From Streptomyces aureus (GTDB lineage: Bacteria; Actinomycetota; Actinomycetes; Streptomycetales; Streptomycetaceae), in the NCBI RefSeq assembly GCF_000725495.1, contig NZ_JNZD01000008.1, positions 152,854 through 216,853 of the forward strand: a DNA stretch of 64,000 bases, in the 5' to 3' direction. The translations under genes were made by a program, and so were the position numbers. This document shows positions 36,024 to 44,515 of the stretch, in pieces (within the stretch, counting starts at the first letter, position 1; the number at the start of each line of letters is the position of its first letter). The notes under the pieces are model-generated. The model was not told where the DNA came from. It did not search any database and saw only the letters and a program-made list of their open reading frames with translations.

Positions 36024-38237
36024 TTGAGTCGTGAAACTGACAGTTCGTCCTCCGGGCCCAACGGGCGCGGTGGAGCCGCGTACCCGTCGGGGACGCCCCC
36101 GTACGGCACCCCCGCGGTCTCCGAGAACGGTGCCGACGCGGGCCGTTCGGCCGCCGGCAAGCCGACGGAGGAGCGCAAGACCGAGACAACCCTGACGACA
36201 CGGATCCGGATCAACATCCCCGGATCGCGGCCCATCCCGCCCGTGGTCGTCCGCACCCCCGTCGCCGACGCCGACGCCGCCTCCGAGGGCGACGACGCCG
36301 CGGGAGCCGGCACGCAGGCCCCGCCGAGCGCGCCCGCCGGCCCGACGGCCGCCGCCCCGGCCCCCTCCGCGCCCGCCGAGCAGCCCGCGCCCGCCGAGGA
36401 CAAGACGAGCGACTGGTTCGCGCCCCGCAAGCCCGGCACGCCCCCCAAGGGCGCGGCCGGCGGCGGTTCGACCAACGGAGCGGGCGTCGCGGGCGGTTCC
36501 GCCCCCGCCGGCTCCGCGGGCGCGGCCGCCGCCACACCGTCCGCGGGCACCCCGGGCACGGGACGGCCGGCGCCGTCCACCGGTGCCGGTCCGCTGGGCA
36601 TCACCGGCGGCGTCCGGCCCGGCGGCCCGAACCCCGCGGCGCTCCCCGGTGCCACCGGCGCCGGTCCCGTGGCCCCCGGCCACGGCGGCGGCACGGGCTC
36701 CTTCGACGTCTCCAAGGCGCTGCGCGACACCGGCTCCTTCCCGGCCATCGGTTCGCCCGCCCCCTCCGGCGGGAACGGCGGTTCCGGGGCTTCCGGTCCG
36801 GCTCCGTCCGGCGAGCCGAGCCGCGACGACCTCCCGTACTTCTCCGAGAGCGGCCGGGGCGGCCCGGCCGGTCCGACCGGCGGCCCCGCCACCGGCGACG
36901 GCCCGCTGCGGCCCCCGACGGGGGCCGGCGCGGCTCCCGGCAGCCTGGCCGCTCCGTCCGGCCCGGCCGGCGGCGGGCGGAACACCGGCCGGGGTTACCC
37001 CGCCGCCGGCACCGGCACGCGCGGCGGGCTGAGCGGCGGTCTCAGCGACGACACCGCGATCCTGACCCCGCAGAAGCCGGCTCCCGACCCGGGCCCCGGC
37101 GGCTACGGCACCCCCGCCGAGAACGTCTCCGGGCACACGCTGACCAGCGGCATGCCCGTCGTGTCGCCCAGCCACAACTTCGCCTTCGACGGGGAACCCG
37201 GCGACGGCCCCCGCCCGCACACCCCGCCGAAACTCCCCGAGCCGGTCCGCCAGCCCGCCGCCCCGGCCCAGGCGAAGCCGGCGAAGAAGAAGGGCCGCAA
37301 CAAGCCGGCGCTGCTCGCCGTCCTCGTCGTGGTCCTCGCCGGCGGCGCCTACGGCGCGGGTCTGCTCATGAACCACTCGGACGTGCCCAAGGGCACCACG
37401 GTGCTCGGCGTCGACATCGGCGGCGGCACCCGTGACGACGCGGTCAAGAAGCTCGACGCGGCCTTCGGCGACCGGACCAACAAGGCGCTGACGCTGTCCG
37501 TCGACGGCGACAACGTCAAGCTCAGGCCCGACCAGGCCGGACTCCAGCTGGACGACCAGGCCACCGTGCGCGCCGCCGCCGGCAGCGACTACAACCCGAT
37601 CTCCGTGATCGGCTCGCTGTTCGGCCAGGAGCGCGTGGTGGACCCCGTCATGCCGGTCGACAAGGAGAAGCTGCAGGCCGCCCTGGAGCGGGCCGCGAGC
37701 GGCTCCGGTTCGGCCAGCGACGGCACGATCAAGTTCGGGCCGGGCAAGGCCGTCGCCGTCTACGGCAAGGAGGGCAAGGGCATCGACGTCGCGTCCTCGC
37801 TCCAGGCCGTCCAGGACGCCTACCGCGCCCAGGTGGAGACCGGATCGAGCACGCCGGTGAAGGTCGCCACCACGACCCGTCAGCCCACGGTCAGCAAGGC
37901 CGAGGTGGACCGGAAGATGTCGACGTTCGCGTCGGTCGCGATGTCCGCGAACATCACCGTCCAGACGGACGCGGCGCACAGCGTCTCCTTCAGCCCGCAG
38001 AAGTCCATCTGGAAGTTCCTGAGCGTCCAGCCGGTCCAGGGCAAGCTCGTCGAGCACTACGACCTCAGCGCCCTGGAGGCGCTGTACGGTCACGCCTTCG
38101 ACGGGGTGACGATCACCAAGGGCGACGGCAGCCAGAAGGCCGTGAGCCCGCAGGACGTTGCCTCGGCGGTGGGCAGGGCGCTGGTCGGCAAGACCGCCGC
38201 GGCCCGGATCATCACCATCTCCACCAACCCCAGCTAG
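36024..38237 (+). CDS. Membrane-anchored VanW/YoaR-type peptidoglycan-binding protein
   Basis: 737 aa from a TTG with GGGAGA 8 nt upstream. Residues ~1-425 are Pro/Gly/Ala/Ser-rich and very likely disordered in the cytoplasm. A basic patch (KPAKKKGRNK) precedes one helix (~432-452, LLAVLVVVLAGGAYGAGLL). The outer part (~455-737) resembles the putative peptidoglycan-binding domain found before VanW domains: GTTVLGVDIGG, DDAVKKLDAAF, and a second copy-like region. I do not see a VanW domain after it. Probably a cell-wall sensor or anchor; the long inner tail suggests contact with a cytoplasmic partner. Confidence 0.72.
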   Translation: MSRETDSSSSGPNGRGGAAYPSGTPPYGTPAVSENGADAGRSAAGKPTEERKTETTLTTRIRINIPGSRPIPPVVVRTPVADADAASEGDDAAGAGTQAPPSAPAGPTAAAPAPSAPAEQPAPAEDKTSDWFAPRKPGTPPKGAAGGGSTNGAGVAGGSAPAGSAGAAAATPSAGTPGTGRPAPSTGAGPLGITGGVRPGGPNPAALPGATGAGPVAPGHGGGTGSFDVSKALRDTGSFPAIGSPAPSGGNGGSGASGPAPSGEPSRDDLPYFSESGRGGPAGPTGGPATGDGPLRPPTGAGAAPGSLAAPSGPAGGGRNTGRGYPAAGTGTRGGLSGGLSDDTAILTPQKPAPDPGPGGYGTPAENVSGHTLTSGMPVVSPSHNFAFDGEPGDGPRPHTPPKLPEPVRQPAAPAQAKPAKKKGRNKPALLAVLVVVLAGGAYGAGLLMNHSDVPKGTTVLGVDIGGGTRDDAVKKLDAAFGDRTNKALTLSVDGDNVKLRPDQAGLQLDDQATVRAAAGSDYNPISVIGSLFGQERVVDPVMPVDKEKLQAALERAASGSGSASDGTIKFGPGKAVAVYGKEGKGIDVASSLQAVQDAYRAQVETGSSTPVKVATTTRQPTVSKAEVDRKMSTFASVAMSANITVQTDAAHSVSFSPQKSIWKFLSVQPVQGKLVEHYDLSALEALYGHAFDGVTITKGDGSQKAVSPQDVASAVGRALVGKTAAARIITISTNPS

Positions 38238-38253
38238 CGCGAACGCCGCACAC

Positions 38254-38301
38254 GCACAAGGGCACCCGGCCGGTATCCCACCGGCCGGGTGCCCTTGCGC
38301 G
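38254..38301 (+). terminator. Strong terminator hairpin
   Basis: 18-bp perfect stem (arms 38257-38274 and 38280-38297) with 5-nt loop, extendable by three more pairs past one mismatch. Follows the peptidoglycan-binding protein gene by 19 nt. Confidence 0.85.
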
Positions 38302-38317
38302 TCGCCGGATCCCGGGA

Positions 38318-38333
38318 CATGACATCTGTCATG
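38318..38333. promoter_or_regulatory. Perfect palindrome, candidate operator of ABC/two-component operon
   Basis: CATGACATCTGTCATG: 7-bp perfect inverted repeat with a 2-nt centre, 50 nt before the ABC ATPase gene whose operon ends with a LuxR-type response regulator. Such regulators bind short dyads and often control their own operon, so this is a good candidate site. Confidence 0.5.
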
Positions 38334-38383
38334 CACGGCCCAGGACACAGCACACTGACGGGCGCACCCCCCGCCCGGCCACG

Positions 38384-39352
38384 ATGGACACCATGACAAC
38401 GACTGCGGCGACCACCACCACATCGGTGGTCCGGTTCGAATCGGTGACCAAGAGCTACGGCGACGTCCGGGCCGTGGACGGGCTGACGCTCGAACTCCAC
38501 CCGGGTGAGACCGTCGCCCTCCTCGGCCCCAACGGCGCCGGCAAGTCCACCACCCTCGACCTGCTGCTCGGCCTGAAGAACGCCGACAGCGGGACGGTCC
38601 GGGTGTTCGGCACCGGCCCGCGCGAGGCGATCGTCGCCGGCCGGGTGGGCGCCATGCTCCAGAGCGGCGGACTGATGGACGAGGTCACCGTCGGCGAACT
38701 GGTCAAGCTCGCCTGCGACCTGCACCCCCGGCCGTACCGCGCCGACGAGGTCCTCGCCCGCGCGAGCATCGCCCAGATCGCCGACCGCAAGGTCAACAAG
38801 CTCTCCGGCGGCCAGGCGCAGCGCGTCCGCTTCGCCCTCGCCACGGCCGGCGACAGCGACCTGATCGTCCTGGACGAACCCACCACCGGCATGGACGTCA
38901 CCGCCCGGCAGGCGTTCTGGGCCACCATGCGCGAGCAGGCGGACCAGGGCCGTACGGTCCTGTTCGCCACCCACTACCTGGAGGAGGCGGACGCGATCGC
39001 CGACCGCGTCCTCGTCCTGCACCGGGGACGCCTGCTGGCCGACGGCACCGCCGCCGAGATCAAGGCCAAGGCCGGAGCGCGCCGCGTCTCCTTCGACCTC
39101 GAGGGCACGATCGAGGAGGCCCCGCTGCGGGCCCTGCCCTTCCTCACCTCGATCACGGTGTCCAAGAGCGGCTCCGGGCAGACCGTCCGCATCCAGTCCT
39201 CCGACGCCGACGCCACCGTCCACGCGCTGTACGGGCTCGGCGTCTACCCCCGCAACCTCGAAGTCGCCGGGCTCGGCCTGGAGCAGGCCTTCGTCGCCAT
39301 CACCGAGGCCGAAGAGGCCACCCTCGCCGCCGAGGAGGCCGCGTCCAAGTGA
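38384..39352 (+). CDS. ABC exporter ATP-binding protein
   Basis: 322 aa. Thr-rich start, then Walker A LGPNGAGKST, Q-loop MLQSGG, signature LSGGQAQR, Walker B LIVLDEPTTGMD, H-loop ATHYLEEAD: the ABC-2/DRR subfamily of drug or lipid exporters. ATG 38384 and 38393 are both possible. It overlaps the permease gene by 4 nt (GTGA). Part of a four-gene unit with permease, histidine kinase and response regulator, an arrangement typical of envelope-stress or membrane-fluidity systems (LiaRS or DesKR-like). Confidence 0.92.
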   Translation: MDTMTTTAATTTTSVVRFESVTKSYGDVRAVDGLTLELHPGETVALLGPNGAGKSTTLDLLLGLKNADSGTVRVFGTGPREAIVAGRVGAMLQSGGLMDEVTVGELVKLACDLHPRPYRADEVLARASIAQIADRKVNKLSGGQAQRVRFALATAGDSDLIVLDEPTTGMDVTARQAFWATMREQADQGRTVLFATHYLEEADAIADRVLVLHRGRLLADGTAAEIKAKAGARRVSFDLEGTIEEAPLRALPFLTSITVSKSGSGQTVRIQSSDADATVHALYGLGVYPRNLEVAGLGLEQAFVAITEAEEATLAAEEAASK

Positions 39353-40089
39353 ACAGTCTCATCAAGCTGGAGATCACCCGCGCCCTGCGCAACCGGAAGT
39401 TCCTCTTCTTCTCGGTGATCTACCCCTCCGCCCTGTTCCTGCTGATCGCCGGCAGCGCCGACGACCACACCAAGGTCCCCGGCACCGGCCTGACCATGCC
39501 GACCTTCTTCATGGTCTCCATGGCCTCCTTCGGCGCCCTGACCGCCGTCCTCATGGGCAACAGCGAGCGCATCGCGAAGGAGCGGGAGAGCGGCTGGGTA
39601 CGGCAGCTGAGGCTCACCCCGCTGCCCGGCCGCGGCTACGTGTTCGCCAAGACGGCCAGCGCCGCCGTGATCAGCCTGCCGTCGATCGTGATCGTCTTCG
39701 TGGTCGCCGCGGCGGTGAAGAACGTACGCCTGGACGTCTGGCAGTGGTTCGCGCTCACCGGGGTGATCTGGGCCGGGAGCCTCGTCTTCGCCGCGCTCGG
39801 CGTCGCCATCGGCTACCTCGCCAGCGGGGACGCGGTCCGTCCGATCACGATGATCGTCTACTTCGGCCTGTCGATGCTCGGCGGTCTGTGGATGCCGACG
39901 ACGACCTTCCCCGACTGGCTCCAGAGCATCGCCAAGTGGCTCCCCACGCACGCGTACGCTGCCCTGGGGCAGGCCATCGAACTGGGGAACGCCCCGCACG
40001 CGAAGGACATAGCCATCCTCGCCGTGTCCTTCGCCCTGTTCGCGGGCGGCGCGGCCTGGCTGTACCGGAAGGACACGCTGAAGGCGTGA
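39349..40089 (+). CDS. ABC-2 type transporter permease
   Basis: 246 aa, six hydrophobic segments, ABC-2 family (LEITRALRNRKFLFFSVIYP at the start; RLTPLPGRGYVFAKTASA in the cytoplasmic loop; the closing MLGGLWMP before the final helices). GTG start inside the end of the ATPase gene. Exported substrate unknown. Confidence 0.9.
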   Translation: MNSLIKLEITRALRNRKFLFFSVIYPSALFLLIAGSADDHTKVPGTGLTMPTFFMVSMASFGALTAVLMGNSERIAKERESGWVRQLRLTPLPGRGYVFAKTASAAVISLPSIVIVFVVAAAVKNVRLDVWQWFALTGVIWAGSLVFAALGVAIGYLASGDAVRPITMIVYFGLSMLGGLWMPTTTFPDWLQSIAKWLPTHAYAALGQAIELGNAPHAKDIAILAVSFALFAGGAAWLYRKDTLKA

Positions 40090-40094
40090 ACGCC

Positions 40095-41318
40095 ATGACG
40101 GAAGACCCGACGCCCGACGGCGCCCGCACGGAACGGATCGTGAGGATGGGGGAGTCCCCGCGCAACCTCCGCGAGGCCCTGCGCAAGTCCGTGTGGATCG
40201 TCATCTGGCTGGTGTTCCTCAGCTCACCGGTCCACGACCTCGTCTCGGGACACCACACGTCCGCGGCGACCGCGGCCGGCTGGGCGGGCCTCGCGGCCTT
40301 CGTCACGGTCTATCTCATGCTCGTCTTCCGGCACATGGGCAAGGCGTTCACGGGCTCCGTCGCCGTCACCCTCATGGTGACCGGCCTCGGCGCCCTGGCC
40401 GTCGTCCTGTGCCTGACCCTGGGCGCGCCCTGGCTCGGGCTGTTCGTGTACGTCTCGGTCGCCTGCGGCACCACGCTGCCGATGCGGGTCTCCTACTGGA
40501 CGATCCCGCTGACCGCGGTCGTGATGCTGCTCGTCGGCCTGCACGGCGGCGAGGAGGACGCGCGCAACCTCGTCCTGCTCGTCGTGCTGATCGGTTTCGC
40601 CATGACCGGGGTGCGCCAGCTCGTGCGCACCACGATCGAACTGCGCCGGGCACGCGCCACCGTCGCCCAGCTCGCCGCCAACGAGGAGCGCCTGCGGCTC
40701 GCCCGGGACCTGCACGACCTGCTCGGCCACTCGCTCTCGCTGATCACGCTGAAGAGCGAGCTGGCCGGGCGGATGCTGCCCGACCACCCCGACAAGGCGG
40801 CCCAGCAGGTCGCCGACATCGAACAGGTCAGCCGCCAGGCCCTGGTGGACGTGCGGGAGGCGGTCACCGGTTACCGCAGGCTCCGGCTGGCCGAGGAACT
40901 GGCGGGCGCCCAGGTCGCGTTGACCGCCGCCGAGGTGAACGCCGACCTCCCGGCCGAGCCCGCCCTCGACGGGGTCCCCGAGGAGACCGAGTCCGCGCTG
41001 GCCTGGGCGCTGCGCGAGGCGGTCACCAACGTCGTACGGCACAGCGGCGCCCGGCGCTGCACGGTGGAACTCGTCCGGCGCCAGACCCTGGACGGTCCCG
41101 TGCTCGAACTCACCGTGGAGGACGACGGTTCGGGCGGCACCTCGGGAGCCGCACCCGGCAACGGCCTGACCGGACTGGCCGAACGCCTGGAGAAGGCGGG
41201 TGGATCCATGGAGGCGCGCCGGCTCCGGCACGGATTCCGGCTGGTCGCGCGCGGACCCCTGGAAGGAGGCCGGGCCTCTGTGGGAGCCGCGGGCGACCCC
41301 GTAGGATCCGGTGCATGA
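40095..41318 (+). CDS. DesK-type sensor histidine kinase
   Basis: 407 aa. Five or so membrane helices in residues ~35-180 with very short loops, so it probably senses the membrane itself. HisKA_3 dimerisation box with phospho-acceptor His207 in RDLHDLLGHSLSL. The ATPase domain has REAVTNVVRHSGA (N box) and EDDGSGG plus GNGLTGLAERL. The start could be GTG 40086, overlapping the permease stop, or ATG 40095; the spacing to AAGG favours the ATG. The stop overlaps the response regulator start (ATGA). Confidence 0.9.
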   Translation: MTEDPTPDGARTERIVRMGESPRNLREALRKSVWIVIWLVFLSSPVHDLVSGHHTSAATAAGWAGLAAFVTVYLMLVFRHMGKAFTGSVAVTLMVTGLGALAVVLCLTLGAPWLGLFVYVSVACGTTLPMRVSYWTIPLTAVVMLLVGLHGGEEDARNLVLLVVLIGFAMTGVRQLVRTTIELRRARATVAQLAANEERLRLARDLHDLLGHSLSLITLKSELAGRMLPDHPDKAAQQVADIEQVSRQALVDVREAVTGYRRLRLAEELAGAQVALTAAEVNADLPAEPALDGVPEETESALAWALREAVTNVVRHSGARRCTVELVRRQTLDGPVLELTVEDDGSGGTSGAAPGNGLTGLAERLEKAGGSMEARRLRHGFRLVARGPLEGGRASVGAAGDPVGSGA

Positions 41319-41929
41319 GCCGCACGATCAAGGTCCTGCTCGCCGAGGACCAGTCGATGGTCCGCGAGGCGCTGGCCGCCCTGCTGGGGCTGGAGCCGGA
41401 CATCGAGGTGGTCGCCCAGGTGGCCCGCGGCGACGAGGTGCTGGCCGCGGCTCGCGCCCATGACGTGGACGTGGCGCTCCTCGACATCGAGATGCCGGGG
41501 ATGACGGGCATAGAGGCGGCGGCCGAGGTCCACAAGGAGCTCCCGGGCGTCAAACTGATCGTCCTCACCACGTTCGGCCGCCCCGGATACCTGCGCAGCG
41601 CCATGGAGTCCGGCGCCGACGCCTTCCTGGTCAAGGACGCCCCGGCCGCCCAACTCGCCGCGGCCGTGCGCAAGGTGCTGGACGGGGAGCGGGTCATCGA
41701 CCCCACCCTGGCGGCGGCCGCGCTGGCCGAGGGGGCGAACCCGTTGACCGACCGCGAACGCGAGGTCCTGCGCGCCGCGGCCGACGGCTCCACCAACGCC
41801 GAGCTGGCCAAGGCGCTCCACCTCTCCCAGGGCACCGTCCGCAACTACCTCTCGACCGCGATCCAGAAGCTCGCGGTGCGCAACCGGGCGGAGGCGGTCC
41901 GCACGGCGCGCGAGAAGGGGTGGCTGTGA
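41315..41929 (+). CDS. NarL/LuxR-type response regulator
   Basis: 204 aa. Receiver domain with phospho-acceptor Asp57 in VALLDIEMPG, Thr in VLTTF and Lys in FLVKDAP; C-terminal LuxR/GerE helix-turn-helix (LTDREREVLRAAADGSTNAELAKALHLS). The partner of the upstream kinase, translationally coupled to it. A TAGGAT hexamer 7 nt before the ATG (41302-41307) suggests an extra internal leaderless promoter. Probable target: the palindrome at 38318-38333. Confidence 0.92.
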   Translation: MSRTIKVLLAEDQSMVREALAALLGLEPDIEVVAQVARGDEVLAAARAHDVDVALLDIEMPGMTGIEAAAEVHKELPGVKLIVLTTFGRPGYLRSAMESGADAFLVKDAPAAQLAAAVRKVLDGERVIDPTLAAAALAEGANPLTDREREVLRAAADGSTNAELAKALHLSQGTVRNYLSTAIQKLAVRNRAEAVRTAREKGWL

Positions 41930-41942
41930 GCGGTCCGGCGCC

Positions 41943-42815
41943 TCAGTTGAGCATCGCCCGTGCCGCGTGGGCCTGTTGGCGGACCCGGGACGCGGCGGGT
42001 TCGTCGACGGCCGCCACGACGTCGGCGTAGGCGTCGAGTTCGGCCGCCCCGGTCAGGAAGTCGCCGCGCTGCACCATGAGCTGGGCCCGCTCGTAGCGCA
42101 GCCGCGCCGGGTGCGAGGGCAGCAGCAGGGAGAGTTCCACCGACCACAGGGCCACGTCGGTGCGTTCGGGCCGGGCGGCGGCCCAGGCCCGGATGTTGTT
42201 CAGGACCCGCTGGACGACGTCGAGCGGGTCGGCCGGGGTGAGCATCGACGGTTCGAGCGGGGCGCCGGTGGCGCCCGCCACGAGGAGCTCCGCGTCGGAA
42301 CCGGTCAGGACGCGTCCGCCGTCGAAGGGGTCGGCGAGCACCTGCCGGTCGGTCGGCCCGAAGCCCACCACGAAGTGACCGGGCAGCGCGACCCCGTAGA
42401 CCGGTGCCCCGGCCCGCCGCGCGACCTCCATCCACACCACCGAGAGCAGGATGGGCAGCCCGCGCCGCCTGCGCAGCACCGTGTGCAGCAGCGAGGACTC
42501 CAGCCGCTGGTAGTCGCCCGGTGAGCCCCGGTAGCCGCACCGGCCGCCGAGGAGTTCGGCGAGGGCGGTCGCCCAGGGCAGTGGGCCGCCCGGACGGAAC
42601 GGCAGCCGGCCCGCCAGCTCGTCCAGCAGGATCTGCGCCGCGTCCATGCCGGCGTCGTCCAGCGTCCCGTCCGCCGCCGCGCCCACCAGCAGGCACAGCT
42701 CCGCCAGGTCGGGCCGTTCGGCCCGCGCCTCGTCGGCGAACCGCCGCCGGACCCCGGCGGCCCGCTCGGGTCCGGGTGGCCGGAGGGAACCCATAACCGG
42801 TTCGTGCCCCGTCAC
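41943..42815 (-). CDS. SirB1-family transglutaminase-like protein
   Basis: 290 aa. The middle part matches the transglutaminase-like SirB1 pattern (FAD-EARAERPDL, SLLHTVLRRRRGLPILLSVVWMEVARRAGAPVYGVALPGHFVVGF, read in pieces), followed by a helical TPR-like C-terminus (RYERAQLMVQRGDF). The classic catalytic Cys is not apparent, as in many SirB1 proteins. The GTG at 42815 overlaps the stop of the upstream GNAT gene (GTGA), so the two are coupled. Function unknown. Confidence 0.8.
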   Translation of the reverse strand: MTGHEPVMGSLRPPGPERAAGVRRRFADEARAERPDLAELCLLVGAAADGTLDDAGMDAAQILLDELAGRLPFRPGGPLPWATALAELLGGRCGYRGSPGDYQRLESSLLHTVLRRRRGLPILLSVVWMEVARRAGAPVYGVALPGHFVVGFGPTDRQVLADPFDGGRVLTGSDAELLVAGATGAPLEPSMLTPADPLDVVQRVLNNIRAWAAARPERTDVALWSVELSLLLPSHPARLRYERAQLMVQRGDFLTGAAELDAYADVVAAVDEPAASRVRQQAHAARAMLN

Positions 42816-43903
42816 GTCGATCGATACGGCTCGTCACCGGGACCGGGGCCCGCGGTGTCCGTGCCGGTTCGTGCGCCGGGGGTTGGGGGCCGGCGGTAGT
42901 GGTGGTACGCGTGATGCGGACCGAAGCCCATCCCGGCGTACAGCTCCCGGGCCCCGGCGTTGTCCGTCTCCACCTGCAGCCAGGCCGCCGAGGCGCCCTC
43001 CTCCAGGGCCCGGCCCGCGAGAGCGGCCATGACGGCCTTGGCGAGGCCCTGGCGGCGCCGCTCGGGGGCTACCTCCACGGCCGCGAAACCCGCCCAGCGG
43101 CCGTCCACCACGCACCGCCCGATCGCCGCCGGCTCCTCACCCTCCGCGCCGGGCACCGTCGCGAACCACACCGAGGGACCGCCGCCCAGCACCCTCAGCG
43201 CCGTCCCGCCGACGCCCTTGCGCTGGTAGCGGCCGAGCCACGCCTCGTCGGCGGTGCGCGAGAGCCTCACGCCGGGCGCCTCCCGGTCCGCGAGGGGCGC
43301 GAGCGCGCCGGTCCACACCTCGGCGCTCACCTCGCGCCGCCAGCCGCGCGCCTCCAGCTCCGCGCACAGCAGCTCCTGCGTGCCCTCGGCACCGGTGGCG
43401 GTCTGGACGAAGGCGGGCAGGTCACGTGCCGCGTACCAGTCCCGTACGTGGGCCAGGGCCTCGTCGAGCGGCACGCCCGGGTCGCCCAGCGGCAGCACCG
43501 AGTTGGCGCGCCGGGTGAACCCGTCCGCGGCGCGCAGCTCCCAGTCCCCGAGCCGCTCGCTCTCCACCGGCGGCCAGGCCCGCGCGGTCACGCGCGCCAG
43601 CTCCTCGTAGGACGCCGCCGGACCACGCCGACGAGCGGGGGCGGCCGGGACGACCTTGGCCGCGACCAGGGAGGATTCCATGATCCGGACCTGTTCTCCG
43701 GTCCTTCGTGTGATCAGCAGCACACCATCGTCCCATGATGTGAGAACTCCGACCGTATCGGTGAACTTCTCCACCGTGTCTCCATAGTCGGTCAGGCGCC
43801 GCACCGAGACACGTTTTCCCACGTCAGCGGCGGTTACGCGGACCTCAAGACGGCCGGCGGCGGAGAATTCCACAGGTCGGTTCACCCCTCCTGTTCGGAT
43901 CAT
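42812..43903 (-). CDS. GNAT acetyltransferase with N-terminal SH3-like domain
   Basis: About 363 aa. Residues ~5-75 form a beta-rich SH3-like domain (LEVRVTAADVGKRVSVRRL), then a linker and a C-terminal GNAT domain with the acetyl-CoA pyrophosphate-loop pattern VEVAPERRRQGLAKAVM and ELYAGMGFG. The architecture resembles M. tuberculosis Rv0428c. Start choices: TTG 43909, ATG 43903, or GTG 43873 (MEFSAAGRL), which has AGGAGGG upstream. A TAGTAT hexamer 8 nt before the TTG could give a near-leaderless message. Substrate unknown. Confidence 0.82.
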   Translation of the reverse strand: MIRTGGVNRPVEFSAAGRLEVRVTAADVGKRVSVRRLTDYGDTVEKFTDTVGVLTSWDDGVLLITRRTGEQVRIMESSLVAAKVVPAAPARRRGPAASYEELARVTARAWPPVESERLGDWELRAADGFTRRANSVLPLGDPGVPLDEALAHVRDWYAARDLPAFVQTATGAEGTQELLCAELEARGWRREVSAEVWTGALAPLADREAPGVRLSRTADEAWLGRYQRKGVGGTALRVLGGGPSVWFATVPGAEGEEPAAIGRCVVDGRWAGFAAVEVAPERRRQGLAKAVMAALAGRALEEGASAAWLQVETDNAGARELYAGMGFGPHHAYHHYRRPPTPGARTGTDTAGPGPGDEPYRST

Positions 43904-44014
43904 GCCCAAGAACGGAGATACTAGGGGCGGGCATCGACTACGCCGCGCTCCCGCGCGCCAGGCGGCGGAGCCTACGACAGGCCCGCCAGCGCCCTATCGA
44001 GGAGGAACGACAGC

Positions 44015-44335
44015 GTGACCTACGTCATCGCGCAGCCTTGTGTCGACGTCAAGGACAAGGCGTGCATCGAGGAGTGCCCGGTCGACTGCATCTACGAGGG
44101 CTCCCGGTCCTTGTACATCCACCCGGACGAATGCGTCGACTGCGGAGCCTGTGAGCCGGTGTGCCCGGTCGAGGCGATCTTCTACGAGGACGACACTCCG
44201 GAGGAGTGGAAGGACTACTACAAGGCGAACGTCGAGTTCTTCGACGAGCTCGGCTCCCCCGGCGGCGCCAGCAAGCTCGGTCTGATCGAGCGCGACCACC
44301 CGTTCGTCGCCGCCCTGCCGCCGCAGAACCAGTAA
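44015..44335 (+). CDS. fdxA: 7Fe ferredoxin (3Fe-4S/4Fe-4S)
   Basis: 106 aa. N-terminal cysteines C9, C17, C21, C25 and the second group C40, C43, C46, C50 in ECVDCGACEPVCP fit a seven-iron ferredoxin like mycobacterial FdxC/FdxA. It carries electrons to oxidoreductases such as cytochrome P450s. GTG start with GGAGG 9 nt upstream; the first residues TYVIAQPCVDVKD are conserved in the family. The next gene is an aminotransferase, the same pair as Rv1177-Rv1178. Confidence 0.95.
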   Translation: MTYVIAQPCVDVKDKACIEECPVDCIYEGSRSLYIHPDECVDCGACEPVCPVEAIFYEDDTPEEWKDYYKANVEFFDELGSPGGASKLGLIERDHPFVAALPPQNQ

Positions 44336-44377
44336 GCGGCCCGCTGGGGCACCGCCCGGCGGTGGCCGGTGGAGCGC

Positions 44378-44430
44378 CGCCTCGGTCCCGTACGGCCTGA
44401 TCGCTCCGGTCGCCGTACGGGACCGAGGCG
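44378..44430 (+). terminator. Terminator of fdxA
   Basis: Perfect 19-bp stem (arms 44378-44396 and 44412-44430), 15-nt loop, followed by TTT. Confidence 0.88.
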
Positions 44431-44515
44431 TTTGCCGTGCCGGACCGCGCAGCATCCGTGCAGCAGCCCGTACCCGCGTGTACGGGTCGTACGTACGAGA
44501 AAGTGAGCCCGACCC

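Noticed and set aside
35712..38423. Minus-strand open frame of about 900 codons opposite the peptidoglycan-binding protein gene
   Set aside because: Shadow frame of the low-complexity Pro/Gly/Ala coding region; no ribosome binding site or fold.
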